This document shows positions 1 through 7,805 of a stretch of DNA of 64,000 bases, piece after piece; position 1 is the stretch's first letter, and each line of letters opens with the position of its first letter. Source of the DNA: Cribrihabitans_A neustonicus (lineage in GTDB: Bacteria > Pseudomonadota > Alphaproteobacteria > Rhodobacterales > Rhodobacteraceae); contig NZ_JBMERQ010000002.1 of NCBI RefSeq assembly GCF_048820895.1, forward strand, positions 124,001 to 188,000, in the 5' to 3' direction. Below the pieces are notes generated by a model, which saw only the letters and a list, made by a program, of their open reading frames with translations, was not told where the DNA came from and ran no database searches. The translations under genes were made by a program, and so were the position numbers.

Positions 1-726
1 CGACTTGTGGCGGTCGAGGTATTTCACGAACTCCTTGACGCCGCCCTCGTAGAACAGCTCCACCTCCAGCCGTTCCGCCGGGCGCTCGTCGATCAGGATG
101 ATGCGCACGCCGGAATTGAGGAAGGCCAGCTCGCGCAGGCGTTTCTCCAGCGTCTCAAAAGAGAATTCGAGGTTCGAGAAGGTGTCCGTGGAGGCGAGGA
201 AGCGCACCTCAGTGCCGGTGCGGCCTTCAGCGTCGCCCACCACGGTCAGATGCTCGGCGGTCTCGCCGCGCACGAACTTGGCGAAATGCTCCTTGCCGTT
301 GCGCCAGATGCGAAGTTCCAGCCAGTCCGACAACGCGTTCACCACCGACACACCCACGCCGTGCAGGCCGCCGGAGACTTTATAGGAGTTCGAATCAAAC
401 TTACCGCCCGCGTGCAGCTGAGTCATGATGACCTCTGCCGCCGAGACGCCCTCTTCCTGGTGGATATCCACCGGGATGCCGCGGCCGTTGTCGCTGACCG
501 AGACCGAATTGTCGGCGTGGATCTTCACTGTCACATGGTCGGCGTGGCCCGCCAGCGCCTCGTCGATGCCGTTGTCCACGACCTCATAAACCATATGGTG
601 CAGGCCCGAGCCGTCATCGGTGTCCCCAATATACATGCCGGGGCGCTTGCGAACTGCCTCCAAGCCTTTGAGAACTTTGATGGAATCCGCGCCATATTCT
701 GCGGGAGCCTGCTCGTTTCCGGACAT
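1..726 (-). CDS. gyrB: DNA gyrase subunit B, N-terminal part (3' end outside window)
   Basis: Encodes the ATPase subunit of DNA gyrase, which introduces negative supercoils in the cytoplasm together with GyrA. Only the first 242 codons are inside the window. The translation starts MSGNEQAPAEYGADSIKVLKG and shows the GHKL ATPase landmarks: VRKRPGMYIGD, EVVDNGIDEALAG (the catalytic Glu and Mg-binding Asn motif), DNGRGIP and GGLHGVGVSVVNALS. The ATG at 724-726 is the natural start because it gives the family's usual N-terminus. It belongs to the dnaA-dnaN-recF-gyrB order, although three unrelated genes separate it from recF. Identification is certain; its length cannot be judged. Confidence 0.97.
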   Translation of the reverse strand, partial: MSGNEQAPAEYGADSIKVLKGLEAVRKRPGMYIGDTDDGSGLHHMVYEVVDNGIDEALAGHADHVTVKIHADNSVSVSDNGRGIPVDIHQEEGVSAAEVIMTQLHAGGKFDSNSYKVSGGLHGVGVSVVNALSDWLELRIWRNGKEHFAKFVRGETAEHLTVVGDAEGRTGTEVRFLASTDTFSNLEFSFETLEKRLRELAFLNSGVRIILIDERPAERLEVELFYEGGVKEFVKYLDRHKS

Positions 727-768
727 TCGCATCTTCCTGTCTTTGCTTCAGGATTTTATACGGTCTCC

Positions 769-801
769 GGGGGGGATTGTCACGCGCAACCCCCCTTTTT
801 T
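769..801 (+). terminator. Intrinsic-terminator-like hairpin pointing toward the NAD(P)H oxidoreductase gene
   Basis: G run 770-775 pairs with C run 790-795, extended by TTG (777-779) with CAA (787-789), and is followed by six T at 796-801. The T run lies on the plus side, so as an intrinsic terminator it reads in the plus direction, although both flanking genes are on the minus strand. It may stop antisense RNA. As a minus-strand terminator for the oxidoreductase it would lack a U tract. Confidence 0.55.
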
Positions 802-811
802 CTTGGCAGAT

Positions 812-1420
812 TCAGGCCGCTTTGGCGCCCAGGCCCGCCGCCCTTTGAAGCCAGCCCCCGACCGTCGCCGCGCCCGCGCCGGTGGCAGGCGCAAAGGAGG
901 TGAAACGGGTCGGCCTGATGCCCACGAAACCGAGGATCTGGCGGCTGATGAAGGTCTTCACCGCGTTGCCGTAAAACAGTCTGAGCCACAGCGCCGGCGT
1001 GTCCGAGGTGAGCAGCACACGCGCAGTCTTGCCGGTCAGCATCGGCGCAGGGAGCCCCATAAAATTGGTATTGCGGGTGTCAAAGGCGCGGCCCGGCAGC
1101 AGCGCCCGGTCGAACACGCCTTTCAGCTTCGCAGGCACCGCCCCCCACCACAGCGGCGTCGCCAGAACCACGTGGTCGGCCCATTCCAGATCGGCAAGAA
1201 AGGCCGCAAGGTCAGGTTCCAGCGGCTTGGGGTTCTCGTAGCCGCTCTGACCATAGTCCATGTCGAACCGCATTTGCGATACGTCATGGCTGCGCACGGC
1301 GTGCCCCTTCGCCTCGGCCGCCTGCGCGTAAGCCGCGCAGAGCGATTTCGACAGCGAGCTTTCACCCGGGTGGCCGTTCAGGACGATGATCTTGCGGGCA
1401 TGTGTTTTTCGGCGGGACAT
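812..1420 (-). CDS. NAD(P)H-dependent flavin oxidoreductase (Flavodoxin_2 family)
   Basis: 202-residue protein of the flavodoxin-like NAD(P)H:quinone oxidoreductase family (YwrO/KefF/MdaB type). These bind FMN or FAD and reduce quinones or other electrophiles in the cytoplasm. Seen in the sequence: an N-terminal beta strand and phosphate-binding loop, IIVLNGHPGESSLSKSL (about residues 11-27); a mid-protein WADHVVLATPLWWGAVPAKLKG segment that is the family's flavin-contacting signature; and FDRALLPGRAF. It is divergent from a TetR regulator with a shared 108-bp promoter region carrying three copies of one palindrome, so it is probably the regulator's target and induced by electrophiles or quinones. 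Exact substrate unknown. Confidence 0.88.
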   Translation of the reverse strand: MSRRKTHARKIIVLNGHPGESSLSKSLCAAYAQAAEAKGHAVRSHDVSQMRFDMDYGQSGYENPKPLEPDLAAFLADLEWADHVVLATPLWWGAVPAKLKGVFDRALLPGRAFDTRNTNFMGLPAPMLTGKTARVLLTSDTPALWLRLFYGNAVKTFISRQILGFVGIRPTRFTSFAPATGAGAATVGGWLQRAAGLGAKAA

Positions 1421-1441
1421 GGCTGGCTCCGTGAGTTAAAT

Positions 1442-1504
1442 TGACCTCGGTCACTTTATTGAATCAAAAATGACCACGGTCAACTTATAAATTGACCATG
1501 GTCA
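1442..1504. promoter_or_regulatory. Triple TGACC-N2-GGTCA operator in divergent promoter
   Basis: Three copies of TGACCNNGGTCA lie at 1442-1453, 1471-1482 and 1493-1504. The last is embedded in a perfect 16-bp palindrome, ATTGACCATGGTCAAT (1491-1506). They fill the gap between the NAD(P)H oxidoreductase (minus) and the TetR gene (plus), where an autoregulating TetR repressor normally binds. The TTGACC half-sites could double as -35 elements. Confidence 0.75.
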
Positions 1505-1528
1505 ATAACGGATACGTGAGGCACGGAC

Positions 1529-2134
1529 ATGACACGCGCACCGCAGAAACGGCGGCTGGAAACACGGGCCAGGCTGCTCGAGGCCGCGGCGGCCATCGTG
1601 AAGGAGCAGGGCTACTCCGGCTTGCGGGCCGAGGATGTGGCGGCGCGGGCAGGAGCTGCCAAGGGCACGCTGTTTGCCCATTTCGGCGACAAGGACGGCT
1701 TGCTTGCGGTGCTGATCGGGGCCGAGGTGACGCAGTTGCTCAAGGCGATGGAGGCCGCGGGCGTACCGGAAAGCATTGACGCGCTCATCCGCCGCCTGGC
1801 CCCGCATCTGGACTTCGTGGCGCAGGACCGGGTGATCTTCGACCTCCTCCTGCGCTACTCCGGCACCACCGCGGCCGAGGCCGATGCCGTGGTGGCGCAG
1901 AGCTTCCTGGGCCAGGTGACGCTGCTCACCGTCTGGCTGGAGGCGATGCAGGCCGCCGGAACCGTGCGCCGGGACCAGCCCGCCGTGCTATTGGCCGAAG
2001 GGGTCCAGGGGTTCCTCAACCACGTGCTGGCGCTGAGCTTTTGCCTCGCCCATGAGGACACGCCCGCGCCCGCCGCGGTGCTGGCGCCCTATCTCGAAGC
2101 CTGGCTCGCGCCGCCTGCCGGGGATACGCGCTAG
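1529..2134 (+). CDS. TetR family transcriptional regulator
   Basis: 201-residue one-component regulator. The N-terminal TetR_N helix-turn-helix covers about residues 10-56, RARLLEAAAAIVKEQGYSGL followed by VAARAGAAKGTLFAHFGDKDGLL, which matches the family pattern (AGxxxGTLYxHFxxKxxLL). The C-terminal ligand-binding region is helical and not recognisable beyond the family. It is divergent from the flavin oxidoreductase at 812-1420, with three copies of a TGACC-N2-GGTCA palindrome between them. The likely role is repression of the oxidoreductase and of itself until an effector binds. Its 3' end lies 7 bp from the convergent LysE gene. Confidence 0.92.
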   Translation: MTRAPQKRRLETRARLLEAAAAIVKEQGYSGLRAEDVAARAGAAKGTLFAHFGDKDGLLAVLIGAEVTQLLKAMEAAGVPESIDALIRRLAPHLDFVAQDRVIFDLLLRYSGTTAAEADAVVAQSFLGQVTLLTVWLEAMQAAGTVRRDQPAVLLAEGVQGFLNHVLALSFCLAHEDTPAPAAVLAPYLEAWLAPPAGDTR

Positions 2135-2141
2135 AAACCGG

Positions 2142-2762
2142 TCAGAAGAAGGGGATTGCCAGCCCGACGCCGATCAGCAGCGCGCCGGAGATGAGGTTGA
2201 TCCGCCGCAGGATGCGCGGCGAGGTGATCGCACGGCGGGCGTGGTGGACCATGCCCGCCAGCGCCAGGTTGCCCACGAGCGGCACAAGGAAGGACAGAAC
2301 CACGATCGCCGCCACATCGTGCCAGCTGACGCCGCCCAGATCGAAGAAGCCGGGCAGCACCCCCATGTAGAACAGGATCGCCTTCGGGTTGCCGAGGATC
2401 GCCGCCACCCCGGCGATGAAGCCGGCCCAGATGCCGGGCCGGGTCAGGGCGCGGTTCTCCTGCACGCCGTCGCCCGCGTGGCGGATCAAGAGCCCGCCCA
2501 TGCCGAGAAACATCGCGCAGGCAACCCAGCGCAGCACCGCCATCAGCCCGTCCACCTCGGAGACGATCCAGGACATGCCCGCCACCGCCACCAGCGGCCA
2601 CAGGATGTCGCCGCAGGCCACCCCCACCGCCAGCGGCCAGGCGGCAGGAAACCCGCCCGAGACCGAGCGCGCCATCATCGCCAGCCACACCGGCCCCGGC
2701 GTCAGGAACAGGATGAACAGCGCGCCCGCATAAAGCGCCAGATCCCAAGGCGTGACCGTCAT
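2142..2762 (-). CDS. LysE family amino-acid/metabolite exporter
   Basis: 206-residue inner-membrane protein of the LysE/RhtB superfamily, which exports amino acids or related metabolites. Seen: about six hydrophobic segments; the N-terminal LFILFLTPGPVWLAMMARSVSGG, which carries the family's TPGP signature; and FIAGVAAILGNPKAILFYMGVLPGFF, which carries the GNPKAxLF signature. The start overlaps the recF stop by 4 bp, so it is translated from the recF message. Such an exporter has no known link to replication. Substrate cannot be predicted. Confidence 0.9.
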   Translation of the reverse strand: MTVTPWDLALYAGALFILFLTPGPVWLAMMARSVSGGFPAAWPLAVGVACGDILWPLVAVAGMSWIVSEVDGLMAVLRWVACAMFLGMGGLLIRHAGDGVQENRALTRPGIWAGFIAGVAAILGNPKAILFYMGVLPGFFDLGGVSWHDVAAIVVLSFLVPLVGNLALAGMVHHARRAITSPRILRRINLISGALLIGVGLAIPFF

Positions 2763-3856
2763 GCCTCATGCACCTCCGAGAGCCCGTCCGTCTCGCGCAC
2801 TTCCAGCATCTGGGCGCGCCCGCCCAGCCCGGCAAAAAGCTCCGGCCCGGTGCCAGTCATCCAGGCCTGCGCCCCAAGCGCGCAGATCTCGTCATAAAGT
2901 GCTGCGCGGCGGCCCGCATCCAGATGCGCAGCCACCTCATCGAGCAGCAGCATCGGCGGCGCGCCCTCGCGTTCGGCCAGCGCCCGCGCATTGGCGAGGA
3001 TCAGCGACACCAGAAGCGCCTTCTGCTCGCCGGTGGAGCAATCCTTGGCCGCGATGCCCTTGGCGCGGTAGGTGCCGATCAGATCGGTGCGGTGCGGCCC
3101 GGTGAGCGTGCGGCCCGCCGCCATGTCGCGGAAGCGGCTCTCGGCCAGCACCTCGCGGAACCCCTCTTCGCTCATTGGCATGCTGCCCTCGGACTGGATC
3201 AGCTCCAGCTCGGCTGCGGGAAAGGCGGTCTCCGCCCCGGCCTGCGCCATCTGCAGCAGCTCCACCGCCTGCACCCGGGCGGCATGGACCCGGTGGCCGG
3301 CCTCCGCCATGCGGCCCTCCAGCACCTTGTACCAGGCGGGATCGCGGACCTGGTCCTTCAGCAGCCGGTTGCGCTCGCGCATCGCCTTCTCATAGGCAAG
3401 CGAGGCCTCGGCATGTCCCGGCTCGAAGCTGAGCGCGATCCGGTCAAGGAAGCGGCGGCGCCCCTCCGCCGCCTCGATCCACAGCCGGTCCATCGCCGGG
3501 ATCAGCCAGACCACCCGCGCGATCTGCCCCAGCGCCACCTGGCTGGCCGCCTTGTTGTCGATCCGCACCTGCCGCGCGCTGCCGCCTTCGGACCAAGTTT
3601 CCACCTCGTAGGCCTGCGAGGGTGCGCGCAGCTCGCCCCTCAGCTTCCAGCCCAGCGTGCCGGGCTGGCGCGCCATCTCCGCCGCGCTGGCCCGGCGCAA
3701 GCCGCGGCCGGGCGAGAACAGCGAGACTGCCTCCAGAATATTGGTCTTGCCCGCGCCATTGGCGCCGTGGATGGCTACCGGACGCCCGTCCAAACGCAAT
3801 TCCGCCCGCAGATGCGAGCGGAAATGGGACATGGTCAAGGCAGTCAGGGCCAGCAC
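2759..3856 (-). CDS. recF: DNA replication and repair protein RecF
   Basis: 365-residue SMC-like ATPase that works with RecO and RecR to load RecA at single-strand gaps. Walker A is GANGAGKTN (residues about 29-38, preceded by VAIHGANG). The C-terminal ABC-type signature is DCSTGEQKALLVSLILANA, and Walker B is MLLLDEVAAHLD. Length matches the family. The GTG at 3854-3856 gives the usual N-terminus (LALTALTMSHFRSH). An internal ATG at 3832 is possible but would lose the first beta strand. It follows dnaN with a 64-bp gap that contains a member of the local repeat family. Confidence 0.97.
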   Translation of the reverse strand: MLALTALTMSHFRSHLRAELRLDGRPVAIHGANGAGKTNILEAVSLFSPGRGLRRASAAEMARQPGTLGWKLRGELRAPSQAYEVETWSEGGSARQVRIDNKAASQVALGQIARVVWLIPAMDRLWIEAAEGRRRFLDRIALSFEPGHAEASLAYEKAMRERNRLLKDQVRDPAWYKVLEGRMAEAGHRVHAARVQAVELLQMAQAGAETAFPAAELELIQSEGSMPMSEEGFREVLAESRFRDMAAGRTLTGPHRTDLIGTYRAKGIAAKDCSTGEQKALLVSLILANARALAEREGAPPMLLLDEVAAHLDAGRRAALYDEICALGAQAWMTGTGPELFAGLGGRAQMLEVRETDGLSEVHEA

Positions 3857-3871
3857 GCGGCGCGCTCCCTA

Positions 3872-3920
3872 TTTCATCTTTCAAAAAATACTCGCGCCGC
3901 AGGCCGCGCCGTCAGGCGCG
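3872..3920. repeat. Copy of the dispersed ATACT/ATATTT hairpin repeat (partial)
   Basis: The dnaN-recF gap carries TTCATCTTTCAAAAAATACT followed by GC-rich inverted arms CGCGCC (3893-3898) and GGCGCG (3915-3920). The TTCATCTTTC...AAATACTC segment recurs at 32963-32982 and, inverted, at 32931-32951, which links this gap to the repeat family described under findings. Confidence 0.55.
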
Positions 3921-5042
3921 TCAGACCCGCATCGGCATCACGACGTAGACGGCGCTGTCGTCGTTACCTTCGCGCATCAGGGTCGGATCGCCCGAGGAGT
4001 TGAACATGAAGACTGCATTCTCGCGGTCGACCTGGCTGGCGATCTCCAGGAGGTACTTGGCGTTGAAACCGATCTCCAGCCGCTCGTCGCTGTAGGCCAC
4101 CGCCAGTTCCTCCTCGGCGGCGCCGCTGTCGGGCGCATTAACCGAGAGCACTAGCCGGTCGTCTTCCAGCTGCAGCTTGACCGCGCGCGAGCGCTCCGAA
4201 GACACGGTCGCCACCCGGTCCACCGCCTGGGCGAACTCGGCGGCATCCACCTCAAGGCGGCGGGTGTTGCCGGCCGGGATCACGCGGGTGTAGTCGGGGA
4301 AGGTGCCGTCGATCACCTTGGACGTCAGGGTGATGTTCGGGGTGGCAAAGCGCACTTTGGTTTCCGAGACCGAGACCGCGATGTCCATGTCGTCGTCGTC
4401 CAGCAGCTTGCGCAGCTCGCCCACGGTTTTGCGCGGCACGATCACGCCGGGCATGTCCTCGGCGCCCACCGGCAGGCCCGCATCGATCCGGGCCAGGCGG
4501 TGGCCGTCGGTGGCGACACAGCGCAGCGCCTTGCCGCCCTCGGCGGCGTCGGTCACATGCATGTAGACGCCGTTCAGGTAGTAGCGGGTCTCCTCGGTCG
4601 AGATGGCGAATTTCGACTTATCGAAGAGCCGCCGCAGCACCGCCGCCTTGGCCGCGAAGTTGGAATGGTACTCGGCCGAGGCCATCACCGGGAAGTCTTC
4701 GCGCGGCAGCGTCGCCAGCGAGAAGTTCGACCGGCCCGCCTCTACCGTCAGACGGCCCGTCGCGGCATCGGCGGTGAGATTTACCAGAGCGCCGTCGGGC
4801 AGCTTTCGGACGATCTCATGCAGGGTGGTGGCGGCGACGGTGGTGGCACCGGCGCGCTCGACCTGAGCCGGAGCGCGATCCACCACCTCGATGTCAAGAT
4901 CAGTGGCGCGGAACTGGACGCTGTCGCCCTCAGCCTCGATCAGCACATTCGCCAGGATCGGAATGGTATTGCGGCGCTCGACCACAGACTGGGCCTGAGA
5001 CACAGCCTTGAGAAGCGTGCCGCGTTCGATGCTGATCTTCAT
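3921..5042 (-). CDS. dnaN: DNA polymerase III subunit beta (sliding clamp)
   Basis: 373-residue ring-forming clamp that tethers Pol III to DNA. The translation starts MKISIERGTLLKAVSQAQSV, contains the three clamp domains, and ends with the family's MPMRV tail, reading AVYVVMPMRV. I take the ATG at 5040-5042 because it gives the exact family N-terminus and length. A longer frame reaching 5090 adds an unrelated leader. It lies between dnaA and recF on the same strand. The 273-bp gap to dnaA contains a probable dnaA terminator, so it likely also has its own promoter. Confidence 0.98.
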   Translation of the reverse strand: MKISIERGTLLKAVSQAQSVVERRNTIPILANVLIEAEGDSVQFRATDLDIEVVDRAPAQVERAGATTVAATTLHEIVRKLPDGALVNLTADAATGRLTVEAGRSNFSLATLPREDFPVMASAEYHSNFAAKAAVLRRLFDKSKFAISTEETRYYLNGVYMHVTDAAEGGKALRCVATDGHRLARIDAGLPVGAEDMPGVIVPRKTVGELRKLLDDDDMDIAVSVSETKVRFATPNITLTSKVIDGTFPDYTRVIPAGNTRRLEVDAAEFAQAVDRVATVSSERSRAVKLQLEDDRLVLSVNAPDSGAAEEELAVAYSDERLEIGFNAKYLLEIASQVDRENAVFMFNSSGDPTLMREGNDDSAVYVVMPMRV

Positions 5043-5249
5043 ATCCGATGTCCTCTTCGTCTGGCCGCCGTCACCTGCCGGGACAAGCAACCTATCTGTT
5101 CGCCCCTGTCATACAAGGCTTTTTATGGATTTCTCCAAAGGAATTCCGGCAGCGTCAAGGCCCTCCGGCCAGGCGCGGGGCGAAACACCCGCAAACGTTG
5201 CGCAAGGGCACGGGGCGGACCGGCAGACCGGCGGAGTGCGAAACGCGAA

Positions 5250-5272
5250 ACGGCCCCGCAGTGCAGGGCCGT
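5250..5272 (-). terminator. Probable terminator downstream of dnaA
   Basis: ACGGCCC (5250-5256) pairs with GGGCCGT (5266-5272) around a 9-base loop. Read on the minus strand it is followed by TTTCGCGTTTCG, a weak T-rich tail. It sits 43 bp after the dnaA stop, within the dnaA-dnaN gap. The rest of that gap shows no further feature I can name. Confidence 0.5.
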
Positions 5273-5315
5273 CTTTGCAAACCGGTTTGTGAGGCCGGGT
5301 GCGGAGCGGAGGCGC

Positions 5316-6737
5316 TCAGGCCTCCAGTGACCGGCGCAGCATCTCGACATCCTCGGCGATCTGGCCGTCGGTCATTTTCAGCTCTTCGATCCGCTTCACC
5401 CCGTGCATCACCGTAGTGTGGTCGCGCCCGCCAAAACGGCGGCCGATCTCGGGCAGCGAGCGGCTGGTCAGCTGCTTGCAGAGATACATCGCCACCTGCC
5501 GCGGCCGGGCGTAGGAGCGCAGGCGCTTGGGGCCGATGATGTCGGACATGCGGATGTTGTAGTACTCCGACACCTTGCGCTGGATCTCCTCGACGGTGAT
5601 CTTGCGCTCGGAGGCGCGCAGCACGTCCGCCAGGCAGTCCTGGGTCAGGTCCATGTCGATCTCACGGCCCACAAGCGAGGCGAAAGCAAACAGCCGGGTC
5701 AGCGCGCCTTCGAGCACGCGCACGTTGGTCGAAATCCGGTGCGCCAGAAACTCCAGCACCCCATCGGCGATTTGCAGCTCGGGGTAGGTTTCCCGCTGCT
5801 GCTGCACCTTGGTCTGCAGGATACCCAGACGCAGCTCGTAGTCGGTCGGATGCAGGTCCACCACCAGGCCGCACTGCAGGCGGGATTTCACCCGGTCCTC
5901 CAGGTCCTTGATCTCGCCGGGGGCGCGGTCGGCGGAAATGATAATCTGCTTATTCTGGTCGACCAGCGCGTTAAAGGTATGGAAGAACTCCTCCTGGGTG
6001 GAATCCTTTCCGGCGATGAATTGCACGTCATCCACCATCAGCACATCGACTGATCGGAACAGGTGCTTGAAGTCCATCATCTTGCGCTCGCGCAGAGCCT
6101 GCACGAAGCGGTACATGAACTGCTCCGCCGACAGATACAGCACGTTCAGCGACGGGTTTTTCTCCTTCAGCTCCCAGGCGATGGCGTGCATCAGGTGGGT
6201 CTTACCCAGGCCCACGCCGCCATAGAGCACCAGCGGGTTGAAGGTCACCGGGCCGCCTTCGGCGACGCGGCGCGCAGCGGCATGGGCGAGCTCGTTCGGC
6301 TTGCCGACGACAAAGCTGTCAAAGGTGAAGCGCGGGTCGAGCGGCGCCGCCTGCAGCGCCTCCAGCGTTTCCTTGGCCGCTGCCGCAACCGAGCCCTGGC
6401 CCTGCCCGTAGACCGGGGCCGGATCGATCACCTGCGCCGTGGCGGGGGCGGAGCCCGCCTCCGCAGCGGCCGCCGCCGGGGTCCGTGCCGGGCTGTTGGC
6501 GGCGACCTTGAAAGACAAGCGCTGCACCGGTTCACCTGCCATGTTCAGCTCATGCAGGATCAGGTCGGCAAAGTTCTGGCTCACATAGTTTCCCATGAAA
6601 TTCGTCGGCACATGGAAGACGGCCACACCGCCCTCCACCGAGTCGAATTCCAGGGGTTCGATCCAGGTTGTGAAATTGTTCTGCCCGACAGTCTTCAGCA
6701 GCCGCGTTCTCAGCTGCCCCCATTTCTCTTCAGTCAT
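5316..6737 (-). CDS. dnaA: Chromosomal replication initiator protein DnaA
   Basis: 473-residue AAA+ initiator that binds DnaA boxes and melts the origin. Domain I (MTEEKWGQLRTRLLKTVGQNNFTTWIEPLEF) is at the start, then a variable Ala-rich linker (about 90-130). Domain III has Walker A (GGVGLGKTHLMHAI) and Walker B (VLMVDDVQFIAGK), and domain IV carries the DNA-binding signature GGRDHTTVMHGVKRI. The ATG at 6735-6737 is chosen because a GAGG Shine-Dalgarno lies about 8 bases upstream. An in-frame GTG four codons earlier (6749) is possible but poorer. First gene of the dnaA-dnaN-recF series. Confidence 0.97.
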   Translation of the reverse strand: MTEEKWGQLRTRLLKTVGQNNFTTWIEPLEFDSVEGGVAVFHVPTNFMGNYVSQNFADLILHELNMAGEPVQRLSFKVAANSPARTPAAAAAEAGSAPATAQVIDPAPVYGQGQGSVAAAAKETLEALQAAPLDPRFTFDSFVVGKPNELAHAAARRVAEGGPVTFNPLVLYGGVGLGKTHLMHAIAWELKEKNPSLNVLYLSAEQFMYRFVQALRERKMMDFKHLFRSVDVLMVDDVQFIAGKDSTQEEFFHTFNALVDQNKQIIISADRAPGEIKDLEDRVKSRLQCGLVVDLHPTDYELRLGILQTKVQQQRETYPELQIADGVLEFLAHRISTNVRVLEGALTRLFAFASLVGREIDMDLTQDCLADVLRASERKITVEEIQRKVSEYYNIRMSDIIGPKRLRSYARPRQVAMYLCKQLTSRSLPEIGRRFGGRDHTTVMHGVKRIEELKMTDGQIAEDVEMLRRSLEA

Positions 6738-7222
6738 CCTGTGCCTCACGCATCCCCAAAAGCGGCGGCCTTATACCCCGGCCATTCGTGTCCCTTACCC
6801 CCCCAAGCAGCTGGGGGTGGCGTTCACGCACAGGGATATTGTGTGCGAACCAGTGGCCTGGCCGCAGTGCCCGAGGGCTCTTCGTCCGGTCAGCAACACC
6901 CCGCACCCCGCCTGGATGGCGGTGCTGATGACACAAACCTTTGCACACATATTGGACAGGGCTGCCGACCAAAAAACGGCACAGCAGCAGCCTCCGGACA
7001 GCACAGGAAAAACACACATACCTGCCTGTTCCGGACGACCTGGCAACCTTGATGTCCGTCAAGATTACCGCGAGCAGCCTGTCCCCCCAGCGAGTGAATC
7101 GCTAAAGACGTAGTAGCAATTCGGGAGGGGAAGCGGCAACGAAACTATGATGTTGACTCTGGCTTTGGCCGCAAAGAATCTCCCAGCCCAGCAAGGCGAT
7201 CGCAGGGGTTTGCCCAAAAAAC
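6738..7222. other. dnaA-rpsT intergenic region; dnaA promoter region, possible origin
   Basis: About 550 bp without a gene separate dnaA from rpsT. It contains several weak inverted repeats (ACCCCC 6798-6803 with GGGGGT 6813-6818; CTTGA 7048-7052 with TCAAG 7059-7063) and three GANTC sites at 7096-7180. I found no match to the DnaA box TTATCCACA within one mismatch; the closest is TTTGCACACATA near 6943. It must hold the dnaA promoter. Whether it is oriC cannot be decided here. Confidence 0.4.
7096..7180. promoter_or_regulatory. Cluster of three GANTC (CcrM-type) methylation sites
   Basis: GAATC at 7096-7100, GACTC at 7155-7159 and GAATC at 7176-7180 fall within 85 bp upstream of dnaA. In Caulobacter and relatives the methyltransferase CcrM modifies GANTC and the methylation state tunes dnaA expression and origin firing. 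That the same applies here is inference. Confidence 0.5.
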
Positions 7223-7247
7223 AAGGCGCTGCAAACTGCAGCGCCTT
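7217..7247 (-). terminator. rpsT terminator
   Basis: AAGGCGCTGCA (7223-7233) pairs with TGCAGCGCCTT (7237-7247) across a three-base loop, giving an 11-bp stem. On the minus strand it is followed by TTGTTTTTT. It lies 44 bp after the rpsT stop: a strong intrinsic terminator. Confidence 0.88.
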
Positions 7248-7290
7248 TCGACGTTTTTTCGGGCTCCGGAGCGGCCCGGGTGGCGTGGCT

Positions 7291-7554
7291 TCAGCCCAGC
7301 GCTTTGACGCGGGCGGCCAGGCGGGAGATTTTCCGGGATGCGGTGTTTTTGTGATACACCCCTTTGGTGACGCCGCGCATCAGCTCGGGCTGAGCCGCAC
7401 GCAGGGCCGCGGCTGCGGCCTCCTTATCGCCGGATTCGATAGCCTCCTCGACCTTGCGCAGGTAGGTGCGGATGCGCGAACGGCGGGCTTTGTTGACGGC
7501 GTAGCGCTTCTCGTTCTGACGGGCGCGCTTCTTTGCCTGGGGCGTGTTTGCCAT
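7291..7554 (-). CDS. rpsT: 30S ribosomal protein S20
   Basis: 87-residue basic protein that binds the 16S rRNA 5' domain and stabilises the small subunit. The sequence MANTPQAKKRARQNEKRYAV is the universal S20 N-terminus (MANxxSAKKRxRQxEKR). It continues with KARRSRIRTYLRKVEEAIESGD and ends in KISRLAARVKALG. The ATG at 7552-7554 gives the family length; an upstream in-frame extension is not part of the protein. It has its own strong terminator and is probably a single-gene unit, with the promoter in the 250-bp gap upstream. Confidence 0.98.
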   Translation of the reverse strand: MANTPQAKKRARQNEKRYAVNKARRSRIRTYLRKVEEAIESGDKEAAAAALRAAQPELMRGVTKGVYHKNTASRKISRLAARVKALG

Positions 7555-7722
7555 GGTGTCGGACCTTGTCTCGGGTTCTGTTTCTATCGGACGCAATGCC
7601 AGCCAGCCCCGGATCGGAACACCGGTGTGATTCTAGCCTGAGCGGGCTGCACGCGCATGTATGAGGGCGGCTTCTATCCAAATCGGGCCCGGGGCGCAAG
7701 GGCCGCTGCCGTCCCCGGAAAG

Positions 7723-7750
7723 CAAAACGGCGGGCCTGCCTGCCCGCCGT
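7723..7750 (-). terminator. Terminator downstream of enoyl-CoA hydratase
   Basis: ACGGCGGGC (7727-7735) pairs with GCCCGCCGT (7742-7750), a 9-bp stem with a 6-base loop. On the minus strand it is followed by TTTTGC. It sits in the ech-rpsT gap, 55 bp after the ech stop. Confidence 0.8.
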
Positions 7751-7805
7751 CCCGTTCATGCTGCCGCGGTGCCGGGGCTGCCTCCCCCGCCGCCGTGGCA
7801 CAGTG

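Noticed and set aside
7..903. Long open frame on the plus strand over gyrB
   Set aside because: It is the antisense of gyrB; high-GC DNA opens such frames, and the translation has no recognisable domain.
6738..7290. oriC assignment to the dnaA-rpsT gap
   Set aside because: No close match to TTATCCACA and no AT-rich 13-mers were found. Proximity to dnaA alone is not enough, since several alphaproteobacterial origins lie elsewhere.
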